Positions 1 through 10,793 of a stretch of DNA of 64,000 nucleotides are shown here, piece by piece. The DNA comes from Smallanthus sonchifolius (taxonomy: Eukaryota > Streptophyta > Magnoliopsida > Asterales > Asteraceae). The stretch spans positions 76,887,001 to 76,951,000 of the forward strand of contig CM042018.1 in assembly GCA_023525975.1 (NCBI GenBank), written 5' to 3'. The number at the start of each line of letters is the position of its first letter. Position 1 is the stretch's first letter. Position numbers and translations under genes: made by a program. The notes beneath the pieces were generated by a model. The model was not told the DNA's origin. It made no database searches and was given only the letters and a program-made list of their open reading frames with translations.

Positions 1-73
1 ACTAATGATTGAGATCCTGGTTAGTCACACACCAAACGGTAAAACTCCGTTAGTTAAAATTGGGGGTGTGACA
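1..73 (+). repeat. Element A 5' LTR, last 73 bp
   Basis: The segment ends in TGTGACA directly before a tRNA-Met primer-binding site. It matches the end of the LTR at 30269-30341 with only a few differences. The rest of this LTR lies left of the window. Confidence 0.85.
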
Positions 74-76
74 GAT

Positions 77-88
77 TGGTATCAGAGC
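77..88 (+). promoter_or_regulatory. Primer-binding site of element A (tRNA-iMet)
   Basis: TGGTATCAGAGC is the perfect complement of the initiator tRNA-Met 3' end used by many plant LTR elements. It starts 3 bases after the LTR end. Confidence 0.93.
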
Positions 89-179
89 CATTGGTTATAG
101 AGAACTAGGATTGCATACTAGACTATAACCTTACACATTAGTTACACGGCACAGACCTGATACATATAGCACCTATACA

Positions 180-960
180 TACATTGCAGTGCAGGCATGT
201 TAATACCATCCATATCACCATCTATTGACGAGGGACACATCATATGCATTGCATCATCATTCCAGTGGCGACACTCGTGGAATCGCCGAAACAGCATCCC
301 CTCCCGTCCGAGGGCAGCGAGACGGAGCCTTCGGAGGAGTCACTTACACCACCATCACCTGTCGGGTTTGTTGGGCTTTCTCAGGTCCATGTTATGGACG
401 GCACTCAGCACTAAATGCATATCTCCTTGGGAGTTAGGATCGTCGGAGGCGAGTCCCTACTGTACCCACTAGCAACAATACGCCGAGTGAAGGCAGATCG
501 TTGCACGCATTATTGCAGAACCCATTGACACGTAGATGTTATCACTTTTCCGAGCCATGGCCTCGCTTCTTTGGTCAATATTCTGTTGAGAATAGATTGA
601 CCACAAAGTTGAGAACGCATATTCAAACCCTATCCTGACTCAGTTGGAAGGACGACTACTTTTCTGCTTCCTATAACTCATATCCATGAATTAGTTTCAC
701 TCTCGAAGTCGCATTCGCGTGCATGACTCATCTAAAATCTATTGGATTGGACTCTCGTATTGTGTTTCAACTCGAATGAATGCTTGGATCGAACGATTCC
801 AGACTACTCATCCTGATATGAGTCCTAGTTGATCAACTTATGGTTGATGACTAAGCTTCTCAATGACTTATTATATCTGACAACACTCTGTACTCAGCAA
901 TACATACTTAAGGACATTATGACACATGACAGGGAGAACTAGGGTGAGCATGCAAAGAAA
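180..960 (+). pseudogene. Element A leader with remnant of a Pro/Glu/Ser-rich reading frame
   Basis: Between the PBS and the leader hairpin there is no long open frame. Around 286-375 one frame reads an acidic, proline-rich stretch (for example SEGSETEPSEES followed by TPPPSP). Its composition and position resemble the better preserved leader ORF of element E at 47256-47878. Frameshifts and stops follow. It may be a decayed ORF0-like leader protein or part of an enlarged gag N terminus. Nothing else is recognisable here. Confidence 0.4.
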
Positions 961-992
961 ATTATCATTACGGGTGCAAACGTAATAATAAT
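961..992 (+). other. Leader stem-loop resembling a dimerisation initiation site (element A)
   Basis: ATTATCATTACG and CGTAATAATAAT form a 12-bp stem with one mismatch around an 8-nt loop GGTGCAAA. The same hairpin is found in the leaders of B, D and E, where the loop is GGTGCACA with a self-complementary GTGCAC. In A the loop has lost the final C of the palindrome. Confidence 0.6.
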
Positions 993-1099
993 TTGAGGTG
1001 CATGTAAGTCCTGGCGAAGCATAGTGTGTGGATAAATGGTCCTGATATGTGATTTACAGACTTAAGTTTCCACTGTCTATAGAAATTCTCGTAACCCGC

Positions 1100-1916
1100 T
1101 CAACGACTAGTCTGTGCCGTTAAATCTATTCAACAGTTGATTGACGCGACTATCAGGTTAAAAATGTTTACGGACACACTGAATTATCATCAATGGAATC
1201 CATCAATGTTATTCTCACTCATGTAAGAGTCTTAGTGGAATTAAGACACTCATCTAAACGTGATCACAGGAAACACTCTCGACTGAAACTTTAATAGAAC
1301 CTCATGGTAAACCCACCGACTCAAACTTTGTAAGCAGGAAATTGTGGAATTCCTTCTAAGCTAACACGTTATCCCTTACGCTGCAACAATAAATCTCATT
1401 TGACCCTGTTGCCTTATCAGGTGACTAATCCTCAGTCTAATTTGAATTATACCCCAGCATATTCAATCCTGTAAATGAATTTCTTTCTTCATGAAATGAT
1501 CTAGTTACATTAGGAGACGAGGATTTAATCCAACCAACCCCATCAATGACAGAGTAGGTTTAAGTCTACTAAGAGTTTCAACTAGTCGACCTCTTCAAGA
1601 CAAAACCAGAGTGGTTATACGGAGAGATACCCTAAGTGCAACAAGTGTAATTTTCACCATCTCGGTGCTTGTGAGAGAAATCGTTGCCAGCGGTGTGGCA
1701 AGGTGGGTCATGCTGCCAAGGACTGTAGAGGTGAACTACTAGCCAGGATCAACAAAGGGGTGTTTTGAGTGTGGAAAGGAAGGACACTTTCAGAAGGATT
1801 TTACTCAACTGAAGTAAGGGGGTAATGGCAATAATAACCATAACCAAGGTAACAACAACAACCACGGTAACGATAATGGCAACAATGGCAGAAATGGTGC
1901 GAAGGGACGAGCCTTC
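1100..1916 (+). pseudogene. gag: Element A gag remnant with zinc knuckles
   Basis: The N-terminal part is not readable. From about 1636 to 1817 three CCHC zinc-knuckle-like motifs can be read, with frame changes between them: CNKCNFHHLGAC, CQRCGKVGHAAKDC and CFECGKEGHFQKDF. In the last the fourth Cys has become Phe. A low-complexity Asn/Gly-rich stretch (about 1820-1900) links gag to the protease. Three knuckles in a row are usual for this group of plant gypsy gag proteins, which bind the genomic RNA. The gene is clearly dead. Confidence 0.75.
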
Positions 1917-2492
1917 GTGCTTGGATCCGGAGAAGCCAGATATGATCATAACGTGGTCACCGGTAAGTTTCTCTTAAACAATTACTTCGCTTCTGTTCTA
2001 TTTGATACCGGTGCTGATAGGAGTTTTATATCTAAGAAGCTTAGTGATATAATAAAAGGAACTCCAACTCTGTTAGAAGCTAAGTATATAATTGAAATAG
2101 CGGATGGCCAAATAATTGAAGCAACCCACATTCTTAAGGGTTGTAAGCTTGAGCTGGCTAGTCATAGACTTGATATCGACCTCATGTCGGTCACACTTGG
2201 TAGTTTTGATGTAATCGTTGGTATGGATTGGTTATCTAAAAACCAAGCTGAAATTGTCTGTCGTGAGAAAATTGTTCGCATTCCTCTCCCTAGTGGAGAA
2301 ATCCTTTCCGTTCAAGGCATAAAGAGTGGTGCTGTCGTGGGCATCATATCATTCATGATAGCGCAGAAGTGCGTGCGTAAAGGTTATACTGCTATTCTGG
2401 CACTCGTTGCCGAGCAACCATCGGAAGAGAAGAAAATTGATGATATTCCCATCGTTCGTGATTTTCTAGAAGTATTTTTAAGACTTGCCTAG
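1917..2492 (+). pseudogene. Element A aspartic protease domain
   Basis: The open frame contains the retropepsin active site DTGADRSFIS about 33 residues from its start and the downstream GMDWLSKNQAEI block typical of plant Ty3/gypsy proteases. The enzyme would cut the Gag-Pol polyprotein in the virus-like particle. The frame runs on toward RT (VRDFLEVF) and is then lost to a 1-bp frameshift near 2476-2484, so protease and RT are now in different frames. No natural start codon is expected, since this is part of a polyprotein. Confidence 0.85.
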
Positions 2493-3274
2493 TCTGCCAC
2501 CTCACCGTCAAGTAGAATTCCAAATCGATCTAGCACCCGGAGCGGCACCAATTGCTCGGGCACCTTATAGACTAGCACCTAGCGAATTGCAAGAGCTATC
2601 TACTCTGTTACAGGAATCGTTGGATAAAGGTTTCATCCGACCTAGCTCATCGCCATGGGGAGCTCCAATTCTGTTTGTTAAGAAGAAGGACGGGACTTTC
2701 CGTATGTGTATCGACTATCGCGAACTGAATAAAGTCACAATCAAGAACCATTATCCTCTGCCTCGTATAGATGATCTCTTTGATCAACTCCAAGGATCAA
2801 GCTTCTATTCCAAGATAGATCTTAGTTTCGGTTACCACCAATTGAGAGTCCGAGATGAGGATATCTCCAAGATTTCTTTCAGGACAAGGTACGACCACTA
2901 TGAATTTATGGTCATGCCTTTCGGATTAACCAACGCACCCGCGGTATTCACGGACCTCATGAACCATCTGTGTAAGCAATACCTTGATCAATTTGTCATC
3001 GTTTTCATCGACGACATTCTCATTTATTCCAAGAAAAAGGAGGAACATGAGGAACATCTACGTTTAATCCTGGAATTACTTAAAAAGGAGCAGCTATATG
3101 CTAAGTTTTCCAAGCGTGAATTCTGGATCCGGGAAGTTCTTTTCTTAGGACATGTGGTTAACGAGAAGGGAATACATGTCGATCCATCAAAGATAGAAGC
3201 CATCAAGAATTGGGCAGCACCGACGACTCCGATTGAGGTGCGACAATTTCTAGGATTGGCTGGATTTTACCGTC
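2482..3274 (+). pseudogene. Element A reverse transcriptase, 5' part
   Basis: About 264 residues of a Ty3/gypsy RT are open. They contain the APYRLAPSEL entry, FRMCIDYRELNK, the DDLFDQLQG block and the catalytic VFIDDILIYS (near 2998-3027). One residue of the usual DLRSGYHQL motif is changed (LSFGYHQL). The frame ends where solo LTR S1 begins at 3275, and coding resumes in phase at 5776. S1 therefore landed in an RT that was still in frame at this point. Confidence 0.9.
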
Positions 3275-3517
3275 TGTAACATTTCTGATTTTTAGTAATT
3301 CGTATTTCAATTCAATGTAACGCATTTTAAACCAAATTCTCATGCATTGTCTTATTATATCTTTCGCCATAAATTAAATGCAATGACTCAATACAAATCC
3401 GTAAGTTTTACTCAGTTATACGCAATTAATCTCTATACAAGTAACTATTTTATACAAACATGTCAAAACTAAAGTTACAAGGACTAAAGTTGAAAAATAT
3501 CAAGAAACCCTAGGTAA

Positions 3518-3652
3518 GCACGGTCGCGTCTCGTCCTGGCACGGTCGCGCCAAGTGTTTCGGCACGGTCGCGCGACTTGCTTCGGAACGATCGCGCCCGG
3601 TGTCTAGGCACGGTCGCGCCTATCTTGGCACGGTCGCGCCTGCGTACCAGTT
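3518..3652 (+). repeat. Dispersed GC-rich palindrome array 1 in S1
   Basis: Five or six copies of a GGCACGGTCGCGCC-like unit are spaced about 20-30 bp apart in otherwise AT-rich DNA. The best version, GGCACG-GT-CGTGCC, is a 6-bp inverted repeat around two bases. Confidence 0.75.
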
Positions 3653-4244
3653 GAAACGTAATTGTGACTTTAATCACCCGATCGTTTGAATTCAAAACCG
3701 TTTTACGTTTTATTCTCATTAACCAAGAAAATAATACTACCAATTATTCCCTTTACGACCAATTAATCCAGAATTCGTTTAGCCTCAAAGGATTTTATCT
3801 CAAGGCCACAAATCCTCTCTACAATCCGAATGCTCTCGAGCAATCCATCACTATACGATATACTACCCTCTATGGGACACCCGAATCCATTGAAGTAGTC
3901 GGAGTTGCAGCAGAAGGCACCGGAGACCACTCCTGTCATCGTCGGAAATCGTCCGTACCCTAGGCCATCAATTCATCGTCTTGCAGGGTAATCGAAACCT
4001 TCTAAACTATCTATTTATTCTTTAGATCAAAAGCCCTAATTCAATTTCGGCTTTCAATATCGAAATCTACTCGAACCCGAAACCGTATTTTCATTTAAAA
4101 TAGTTTAACCGAATCCGGTTCTAAACATGTTTTAAACACAATTAATATACACCAACAGATTCGTAATAACCTTGTGAATGAAAGCCCTATAAATTCCAGC
4201 ATTATAAATATAAGAATCAATCAATTCGTCCCTGTTTTGAAAGA

Positions 4245-4532
4245 GACACGGTCGCGCTAATCGTCTAGCACGGTCGTGCCTCAGGAGACGCGATCGTGCC
4301 GACTTCCAGCGCGGTCGTGCCTCCTGCTCAGACCCAGTCATGCTCGTTGGCTAGACTTGGTCGTGCCCCTGAAGCATAGACACGGTCGTGCCTATACAAG
4401 GCACGGTCATGCCTAGTGATTTGTCTAGCTATGTCCTCTGTTGATCAACGCAGTCGCGCCCTGACTAGGACGGTCGTGCCCGTGGCCCGAGCACGATCGT
4501 GTCCTGTCTAGGCACGGTCGTGTGTGTTGGCA
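4245..4532 (+). repeat. Dispersed GC-rich palindrome array 2 in S1
   Basis: About eleven further degenerate copies of the CACGGTCGTGCC unit occur, with variable spacers. Two arrays of the same unit thus sit about 600 bp apart in one LTR. Confidence 0.75.
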
Positions 4533-5101
4533 GAATGTTATAAATTTCTATATTTCTAACAATTAGTATTTCATATTAATTTCTAAAATAATAATAATTG
4601 AATTTATAAAAATCTGTATTATTTTTATCTAGAAAAGATCAAATATATAATCTTAAAATAAATGGAAATTATTTAAAGTTTAACATTTAATTTATAAACC
4701 CTACACTTAAATAATATTTTAAATGTTTAAATTACATTATATAAATAAATGAATAAGGTAATAATTATTTATTTTATTTATAATTAAACAAAAACATTTA
4801 TTTAGTTACATCTAACACTTACATTATTTTCATAAAAACAGTAATTATTTGGTTTACATATTTAATTATTCCAAACTCAAACCTTATTCAAAAATATTCT
4901 AAAAATATTCATTTCAAATCTTCTATTTTATACAATGCTTTCAAGTACCAAACACTAACTTTATCCAATTTAATTTTAGATATAGACTTAGACTATTGTG
5001 CATTATTAATGCAATGTACATTACACTCTAGGTTAAAATTGTGCAATACAAAGGATCACATTACTATCTCGTATCTCGTGTTAGCTACGCTTTCGAATCA
5101 A

Positions 5102-5556
5102 GTGAGTATACATAGCCCCTTTTTCTCTTTTACATTTTTGGGGTGAAACATGAACACTATTCAACTTACATGTTTACATTTACACAAACAACACAAGTAC
5201 AAATCCTATTTACATTCATGTGTGCAATTTGAGCTTTATGCCCGAGGGCTAGGTGTGCTAACCTTTTGTATGCGATTATGTGCAATCATTAACTTTTCAA
5301 GCCGACTGTTTTCAATGATAGATCTATTGAGTCTGACAAACCCACCCAGGTGCGCGGTGATTGAAACCGACAACACAATTTTTGCATGCTAGTTACAAAG
5401 GTTTGATTGTACTTGGTTACACAATAGCTGCTCCCCATAAATGTCTTATTTATCATGTTATGTAAGGATTTGTTTTACAAACTATATGCTATCTTTATAC
5501 AAACTTGTGTTATACTCACCAACTTTTTAGTTGACCTTATTTTATTCATGTTTCAG
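5102..5556 (+). other. Candidate LTR intron with paired ends (S1)
   Basis: A donor-like AAG|GTGAGTATA lies at 5102 and an acceptor-like CATGTTTCAG|GT ends at 5556. GTGAGTATA (5102-5110) is exactly complementary to TATACTCAC (5511-5519), which lies 37 bp before the acceptor. A small hairpin CAACT-TTTT-AGTTG follows. Splicing itself is inference. Confidence 0.5.
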
Positions 5557-5775
5557 GTGCTTTCATATGAGTTTGATCAAGACATGCTACACATAGGCTT
5601 TGGACCTAGTTAATCTTAATTCAAAAACAAATTGTATTTCATTATGTACTTGGAACTTGATTCATGTTTGTTTGAATGGAAATGGATTTAACATATTACA
5701 ATTTAGTCAACCTTGAGCTCATGAACAGTCTACATGTCCCACCCCGATGATTCCGCCGTCGGTTGGGGTGTGACA

Positions 5776-6290
5776 CCGTCGGTTCATCGAGGGATTTTCA
5801 AATATTACACAACCCCTCACTGTCTTAACTCAAAAGGGTAAAGCCTATAACCAGGGTGATAACCAAGAGTCAGCATTCCAATATCTTAAACAGAAACTTT
5901 ACAGTGCACCTATTCTAGCTCTTTCGGAAGGAACGAATGATTTTGTGGTGTATTATGACGCATCCATTCAAGGTCTGGGTTGTGTTCTAATGCAACGAGA
6001 AAAGGTGATGGCATATGCTTCGCGTCAACTAAAGATTCACGAGAAAAACTACACTACTCATGACCTAGAGCTGGGAGATGTAGTTTTCGCACTTAAGATA
6101 TAGAGACACTACTTCTACGGTACCAAGTGCACCATCTACACCGATCATAAGAGTCTTCAGCATATCTTTGAGCAAAAAGAGCTGAATATGAGACATCGTC
6201 GTTAGGTCGAGCTAATGAATGATTATGACTGTGCGATCCGGTATCATACGGGTAAGGCTAATGTTGTAGCTAATGCCCTAAGTCGAAAGG
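5776..6290 (+). pseudogene. Element A RT C-terminus and RNase H
   Basis: The frame resumes after S1 with the RT connection region and the RNase H domain: VVYYDASIQGLGCVLM, ASRQLKIHEKNYTTHDLELG and TDHKSLQHIF. The acidic RNase H residues are visible. Two tryptophan codons have become TAG (6101-6103 and 6203-6205), and both read as TGG to TAG transitions. The domain ends at ALSRK, where solo LTR S2 is inserted. RNase H would remove the RNA strand during reverse transcription; this copy cannot work. Confidence 0.88.
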
Positions 6291-6548
6291 TGTAAGGCCC
6301 CAAACCCGGGAGGCCTCACTCGTTGGATTTACTCATTCACAAACAGTTCTTAAACATGAATATCAAATAACACAGCGGAATCATTCATTCAACATAACTA
6401 AAAACTTGTTCATACATGCGGAAGCGTAAACATTGTCAAATACATAATTACATAAACAACTCATAACGGGATGCCAGTCTTCATGATCGACCGGGTAACT
6501 CTTCTCGCTTGCCAAGCATCACCGTCCATCGTCCATACCTGCCTTAAC

Positions 6549-7530
6549 CTGAATGTGCATACTAAAAAGTCAGCTACGCTGGTGAGTTCTAGCATTTCAT
6601 AAAAACTTTAACATCAACATTTGCCAAAAACGTATCATTCATTTAGTAAAACCTTTCACAAAAGCATGTAATAATCTAACATCTTTAAAAAGGTTTCGTA
6701 CCCATATCATCATCAACATCATAATCATAAACACCGTTAAACGGATCGTTCATTAAAACTTTTAACATTCATTTAAGTCATACATTATTATCTAAATCTG
6801 TGTTACCCTTCGTTCCGTCATTTAGTATGGTATTGCCCCTAAGGCTAACTGCACGAAGACCGACAATACCATACATTCCGTCAATTCCCTTTTTGGTATT
6901 GCCCCCAAGGCTAACTGCACGAGGACCGACAATACCCATTCAGTTGCCCTTATGGCTCTCATGTCCATAAACCGACAACTTCCATCGACGGCCACGGCTC
7001 ACGGCCAATGACACCGTCGGATCATACTTTAACCTTACATAGGGTCACGTTAACCCCTGAGTAACCGTCGTTACTCCTTTTACCAGTTGTAAAACATCAT
7101 AACCATTGACATGCCACAGAGACAATGCCCCTGTTGTTCTTGTGGCAACTATGGCTCGCTGTCCATAATCTACCACAAGGCTGGGAATCTCATTTCCCAG
7201 ACTTCATTCGTCAATTCCATTCATTCGACAGATTAGATTTGTAATGACTTCTTTAAAACCTTTAGCTCTTTCTCTTCTCATTAAACATTTCCTCATTTAG
7301 ACCGTTCATAAAACATTCGTAACCCTTTTTGGCAAAAACACTTCAAAACCTTTCCTTTCGTAAACATCGTTTCGTTAAAACATCATTTCGTTAAACATCA
7401 TTTCGTTAAAACATCATTTCGTTAAAACATCATTTCGTTAAAACATCATTTCGTTAAACTTCATTTCGTAAGTATGCACACCAGCCCAAAAACATTAACA
7501 AAACATTTAAAAGAGGGCTCTAGAACTCAC
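6549..7530 (-). other. Candidate LTR intron with paired ends (S2)
   Basis: On the minus strand the donor AAG|GTGAGTTCTAG begins at 7530 and the acceptor CACATTCAG|GTTAAG ends at 6549. GGTGAGTTCTAG (7520-7531) is a perfect 12-bp complement of CTAGAACTCACC (6581-6592). Two larger hairpins with GGTATTG/CAATACC stems (about 6828-6940) lie inside. Confidence 0.5.
7365..7470 (-). repeat. Short tandem repeat in S2 (TTTCGTTAAAACATCA)
   Basis: About six copies of a 16-bp unit are seen on the plus strand, some one base shorter. A related, more degenerate array lies at the same place in H (53140-53295). Confidence 0.85.
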
Positions 7531-7678
7531 CTTATAAGCTAGTCTCGGTTGTCCTAAACAAAGGTCCAACAACTTCACTTCCGATCTGAATTGATTAGTT
7601 AAATACACATCAGACCAATCCCGACTCTAACGGATTAACCATTCTAACATACTGACTTCACTTAATCAGTTCTGATGT

Positions 7679-7853
7679 CTGCGCACTTAGCAAGTGCGCA
7701 GACCCTGCTGCCTGCGCACTTAGCAAGTGCGCAGACCATGCTTCCTGCGCACTTAGCAAGTGCGCACGTCCCTCCTCCTGCGCACTTAGCAAGTGCGCAG
7801 GTCCCTCCTCCTGCGCACTTAGAAAGTGCGCAGGACCTGCTCCGAGTGCGCAC
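7679..7853 (-). repeat. Hairpin array in S2
   Basis: Five full units plus a partial one, about 34-35 bp apart, each contain TGCGCACTT-AGC-AAGTGCGCA (plus strand), a perfect 9-bp stem with a 3-nt loop. The array lies between the TATA box and the candidate splice donor, so it would be in the transcribed leader. The matching array in H has TGCGTACTT/AAGTACGCA, a compensated base-pair change. Confidence 0.9.
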
Positions 7854-8301
7854 GACCTGTTCTTCACGAAAAACCCTAACTTCCGCATTCGGGTCTGATA
7901 ATGTCAAGATCCTGAACCTGTTGCATTCAAAACGTTCGTTTTCCATTAAGGAACTCAAATCCATGATTATCTTTCAGTTTCATCCGCTCAAACCTTACCT
8001 TTTCACCCAAAACCCGAAAAACCCAAAAACGAACTAAAACTCAGATTTAGGTCGAATCGTTACCTGAATCGAGTTTCTGATCCGGAGGTTCTTCTCACGA
8101 GTTATGGAGTAACACTTTGCTGAAGTCTCGGGTCAATCCGCCAACTTTCTCTCTCTACGGTTTCTCTCTCTAAAAGTTGCAAATGAGAGAAAAAGGGTGG
8201 CATAGGCTATTTATAGCCAGCTGACCCATCCGACCCGACCCGCCATGCCTCGTTCGTTTATTCCGTTATTATATCTGTCGTTTTATTTTTGGGATGTTAC
8301 A

Positions 8302-8606
8302 AAAGGAGACCAAGCCCAAACGAGTTCGAGCATTACAACTTACTATCCACCCCGGATTACCTGACAAAATCCGTAGTGCTCAACTCTAATCCTTGGAAAA
8401 GGAGAACCTACCGCTGGAAGGTAGGTATGGAAGCACAACTCGGGGTCAAATTTGACGGTATTCGCTACTTCGCCGAACGAATACGGGTTCCAGTATTCGG
8501 AAACTTATTGGAACTAGTCATGGATGAGGCTCATAAATCTCGTTACTCTATTCATCCTGGTTCCGACAAGATGTATCATGACCTAAAGATGCTGTATTGG
8601 TGGCCA
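8302..8606 (+). pseudogene. Element A integrase N-terminus (HHCC zinc finger), truncated
   Basis: After S2 the frame continues with the RNase H-integrase linker. A frameshift near 8390 is followed by the zinc-binding region, with HKSRYSIHPGSDKMYHDL and LYWWPK. The sequence then changes abruptly at about 8606 into the middle of B's 5' LTR. The two remaining Cys of the finger and the whole catalytic core are gone. This marks a deletion joining A to B. Confidence 0.85.
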
Positions 8607-9386
8607 AAGATATTTAAACAAAAGCAATCAGAATTGCTAAGTCGGTGAACAATTTGCATATGAAGAGATTCGGTTAAAAAATAAATAATCACGTGACATC
8701 GTGAAACATAAGTGAATATATTTTAAGTTACAAAAATAATATTTATTTTTCATACTCTTAATAAGTCACCAATAGGGAAACATATTATCCTCTCGGAAAA
8801 TATGTAAGCGTCTAGACTGGAATAATAATCACCAACGAGTCTTAAATAAAAACACTATTTTTACTAAACAAAGGCGTACTTAACAGGATTTGTTAAGTCA
8901 GATGAACAACTTACGTATAAGACGAGTAGTTTTAACACATTAGTACCCTTGTGTGATTAGGGTACGGATAGACAAGATCTAGCACAAGTTTGTTTGCTAG
9001 GATTTCATCAAACACAAGGTGAGTTCACGGCCCCCTTTTTACTCTTTACTGTTTTGTAAACATCGGGGGAGAAACATACTTACTTGTTATGTGTTTGAAA
9101 ACATGAAATACAATTGCTTACACGTTTGACAATATGAACACTCTGGTTTAACTCTTTGGAGTTTCACTAATTCCCCTTTTTCTAAAGTTTTGAAATGATT
9201 TGGGGTGGAAACATACTTGTAAAAGACTATTGTATGTAAATGAATTGAACTAATGATATGACTGTATGTGTGTATTAAGGGAAAAGTAAAGCGCTTAAAG
9301 TCCTCTGAATAAATTAGTAACCATTAGCTATGGATTTAGCCTGGGATTATATGAATAGTACTATATGGGGTGACGCCTCCGGTCAT

Positions 9387-9403
9387 GGTTAGTCGCGCTA
9401 ACC
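9387..9403 (+). other. Small hairpin GGTTAG-TCGCG-CTAACC in B LTR
   Basis: A 6-bp stem with a 5-nt loop lies in the candidate intron. The same loop and a 5-bp version of the stem occur in element A's LTR at 29806-29820, although the two LTRs are otherwise quite different. Confidence 0.6.
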
Positions 9404-9582
9404 AGGGGTCCAAATGGCCGAATGACCGCATATTGTCTTACTCGCAGAAAGGCGAGGGGAGGCACAGAATGTTGGGATTTGGTTACGTTCTCGTACGTTA
9501 CATACTATTTTGTATTCCTTGCAAGCTTACAAATGGGGTCAATAGATCGGATTAGTATTCATATTCATTGGTAATATATGCA

Positions 9583-10310
9583 AAAGAGTTCTGATCAGGC
9601 TAAAGTGATCAGGTTTTAAACAAAAGAGTTCTGATCAGGCTAAAGTGATCAGGTTTTAAACAAAAGAGTTCTGATCAAGTTAAAGTGATCAGGTTTAATA
9701 AAAGAGTTCTGATCAGGTTAAAATGATCAGGTTTTAAATAAGTTCTGATCAGGATAAAGTGATCAGGTTTAATAAAAGAGTTCTGATCAGGTTAAAATGA
9801 TCAGGTTTTAAACAAAAGAGTTCTGATCAGGCTAAAGTGATCAGGTTTTAAACCAAAGAGTTCTGATCAGGCTAAAGTAATCAGGTTTTAAACAAAAGTG
9901 TTTTGATCAAGTTAAAGTGATCAAGTTTAACAAAAGAGTTCTGATCAGGCTAAAGTGATAAGGTTTTAAACAAAAGAGTTCTGATCAGGTTAAAGTGATC
10001 AGGTTTAATAAAAGAGTTCTGATCAGGTTAAAATGATCAGGTTTTAAATAAAAGAGTTCTGATCAGGATAAAGTGATCAGGTTTAATAAAAGAGTTCTGA
10101 TCAGGTTAAAATGATCAGGTTTTAAATAAAAGAGTTCTAATCAGGCTAAAGTGATCAGGTTTTAAACAAAAGAGTTCTGATCAGGCTAAAGTGATCAGGT
10201 TTTAAAAAAAAGTGTTTTGATCAAGTTAAAGTGATCAAGTTTAACAAAAGTGTTTTAATCAGGTTTAAGTAAAAGAGTTTTGATCAGGCTAAAATTATCA
10301 TGTTTAAACA
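9583..10310 (+). repeat. TGATCA minisatellite in B 5' LTR
   Basis: About 19 copies of a 34-40-bp unit (core AGTTCTGATCAG ... TGATCAGGTTT) are present. Each unit can fold as CTGATCA/TGATCAG with an 8-nt loop. Two unit types, differing in the spacer and in ending AAAC or AAT, tend to alternate. Confidence 0.93.
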
Positions 10311-10781
10311 GTGGATTTATGACGGTTAAGTCATGGTAATGTTTTCAAAGGAAAACTACATATTTTATGATGGTTAAGTCATGGTAATGTTTTCAAAGGA
10401 AAACTACTTATTTTATGACGGCTAAATCATGTATACGTTTTCGGGGAAAACTAACTGTAGAAGATGAACAAACTCTGTGAACTCACCAACCTTTGTGTTG
10501 ACACTTTGAAGTATGTTTCTCAGGTAACCTTTAGCCATGGCGCGGTTGGAATAGGCTAGTATGTTGGATCAATTCCTAGTAGCTGGAAGGACGTAGAATA
10601 TCAAGTCTCAAGTCTATCGTTGATCTAGAAGAACTTAGATCATAGTATTACTTAGTTTTAGTAATTGTATATGTAATCAAGTCTTAGAAATCACAATTTG
10701 CGCTTCCGCTATCGTGTAATGAACCAATCGTTGCAACTTGTATTTATTTATTAAGTGAATAAATTTGGGGCTGTGACAGAT

Positions 10782-10793
10782 TGGTATCAGAGC
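10782..10793 (+). promoter_or_regulatory. Primer-binding site of element B (tRNA-iMet)
   Basis: TGGTATCAGAGC lies 3 bases after the LTR end TGTGACA at 10778. Confidence 0.93.

Larger units (their letters stand above)
3275..5775 (+). mobile_element. Solo LTR S1 (Ty3/gypsy, same family as element E)
   Basis: A 2501-bp unit starts TGTAACA and ends TGTGACA, with a perfect 5-bp target duplication CCGTC at 3270-3274 and 5776-5780. No PBS, PPT or coding sequence lies inside, so it is a solo LTR left by LTR-LTR recombination. Its second half closely matches the LTRs of element E, including the segment around 5000-5110 and the end GGTTGGGGTGTGACA. It carries two arrays of CACGGTCGTG-type motifs, a long AT-rich stretch (4540-4980) and a candidate intron (5102-5556). 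Short open frames inside it have no coding character. Confidence 0.95.
6291..8301 (-). mobile_element. Solo LTR S2 (Ty3/gypsy, same family as element H)
   Basis: A 2011-bp unit has the perfect target duplication AAAGG (6286-6290 and 8302-8306). Read on the minus strand it starts TGTAACATCCC and ends GGGGCCTTACA, like the 5' LTR of H at 52201-54161. A TATA box (TATAAATA on the minus strand) is at 8208-8215. From 5' to 3' it carries promoter, hairpin array, candidate intron and LTR end. There is no PBS, PPT or coding sequence, so it is a solo LTR. Confidence 0.95.
9019..10523 (+). other. Candidate LTR intron with paired ends (B 5' LTR)
   Basis: The donor-like AAG|GTGAGTTCAC begins at 9019 and the acceptor-like TTTCTCAG|GT ends at 10523. 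GGTGAGTTCAC (9018-9028) is an 11-bp perfect complement of GTGAACTCACC (10477-10487). The same pair occurs in the 3' LTR at 25342-25352 and 26807-26817, where the acceptor has changed to CTCAAG. The TGATCA array lies inside. Confidence 0.5.
8606..10778 (+). repeat. Element B 5' LTR, truncated at its 5' end
   Basis: This matches 24932-27109 of the 3' LTR. The first about 1.38 kb of the LTR, including the TATA box at the position of 24148, are missing. The junction lies in AAAGA, shared by A's pol and B's LTR, which suggests a microhomology-mediated deletion. This copy has no promoter of its own. Confidence 0.88.

Noticed and set aside
3664..3963. 99-codon frame in S1
   Set aside because: It lies inside a solo LTR between repeat arrays and has no recognisable protein character.
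7658..8037. Open frames on both strands across the S2 hairpin array that would encode repeats of SAHLLSAQ type
   Set aside because: They arise because the palindromic units lack stops in several frames. The array is in a non-coding LTR leader and the frames are not kept in H.
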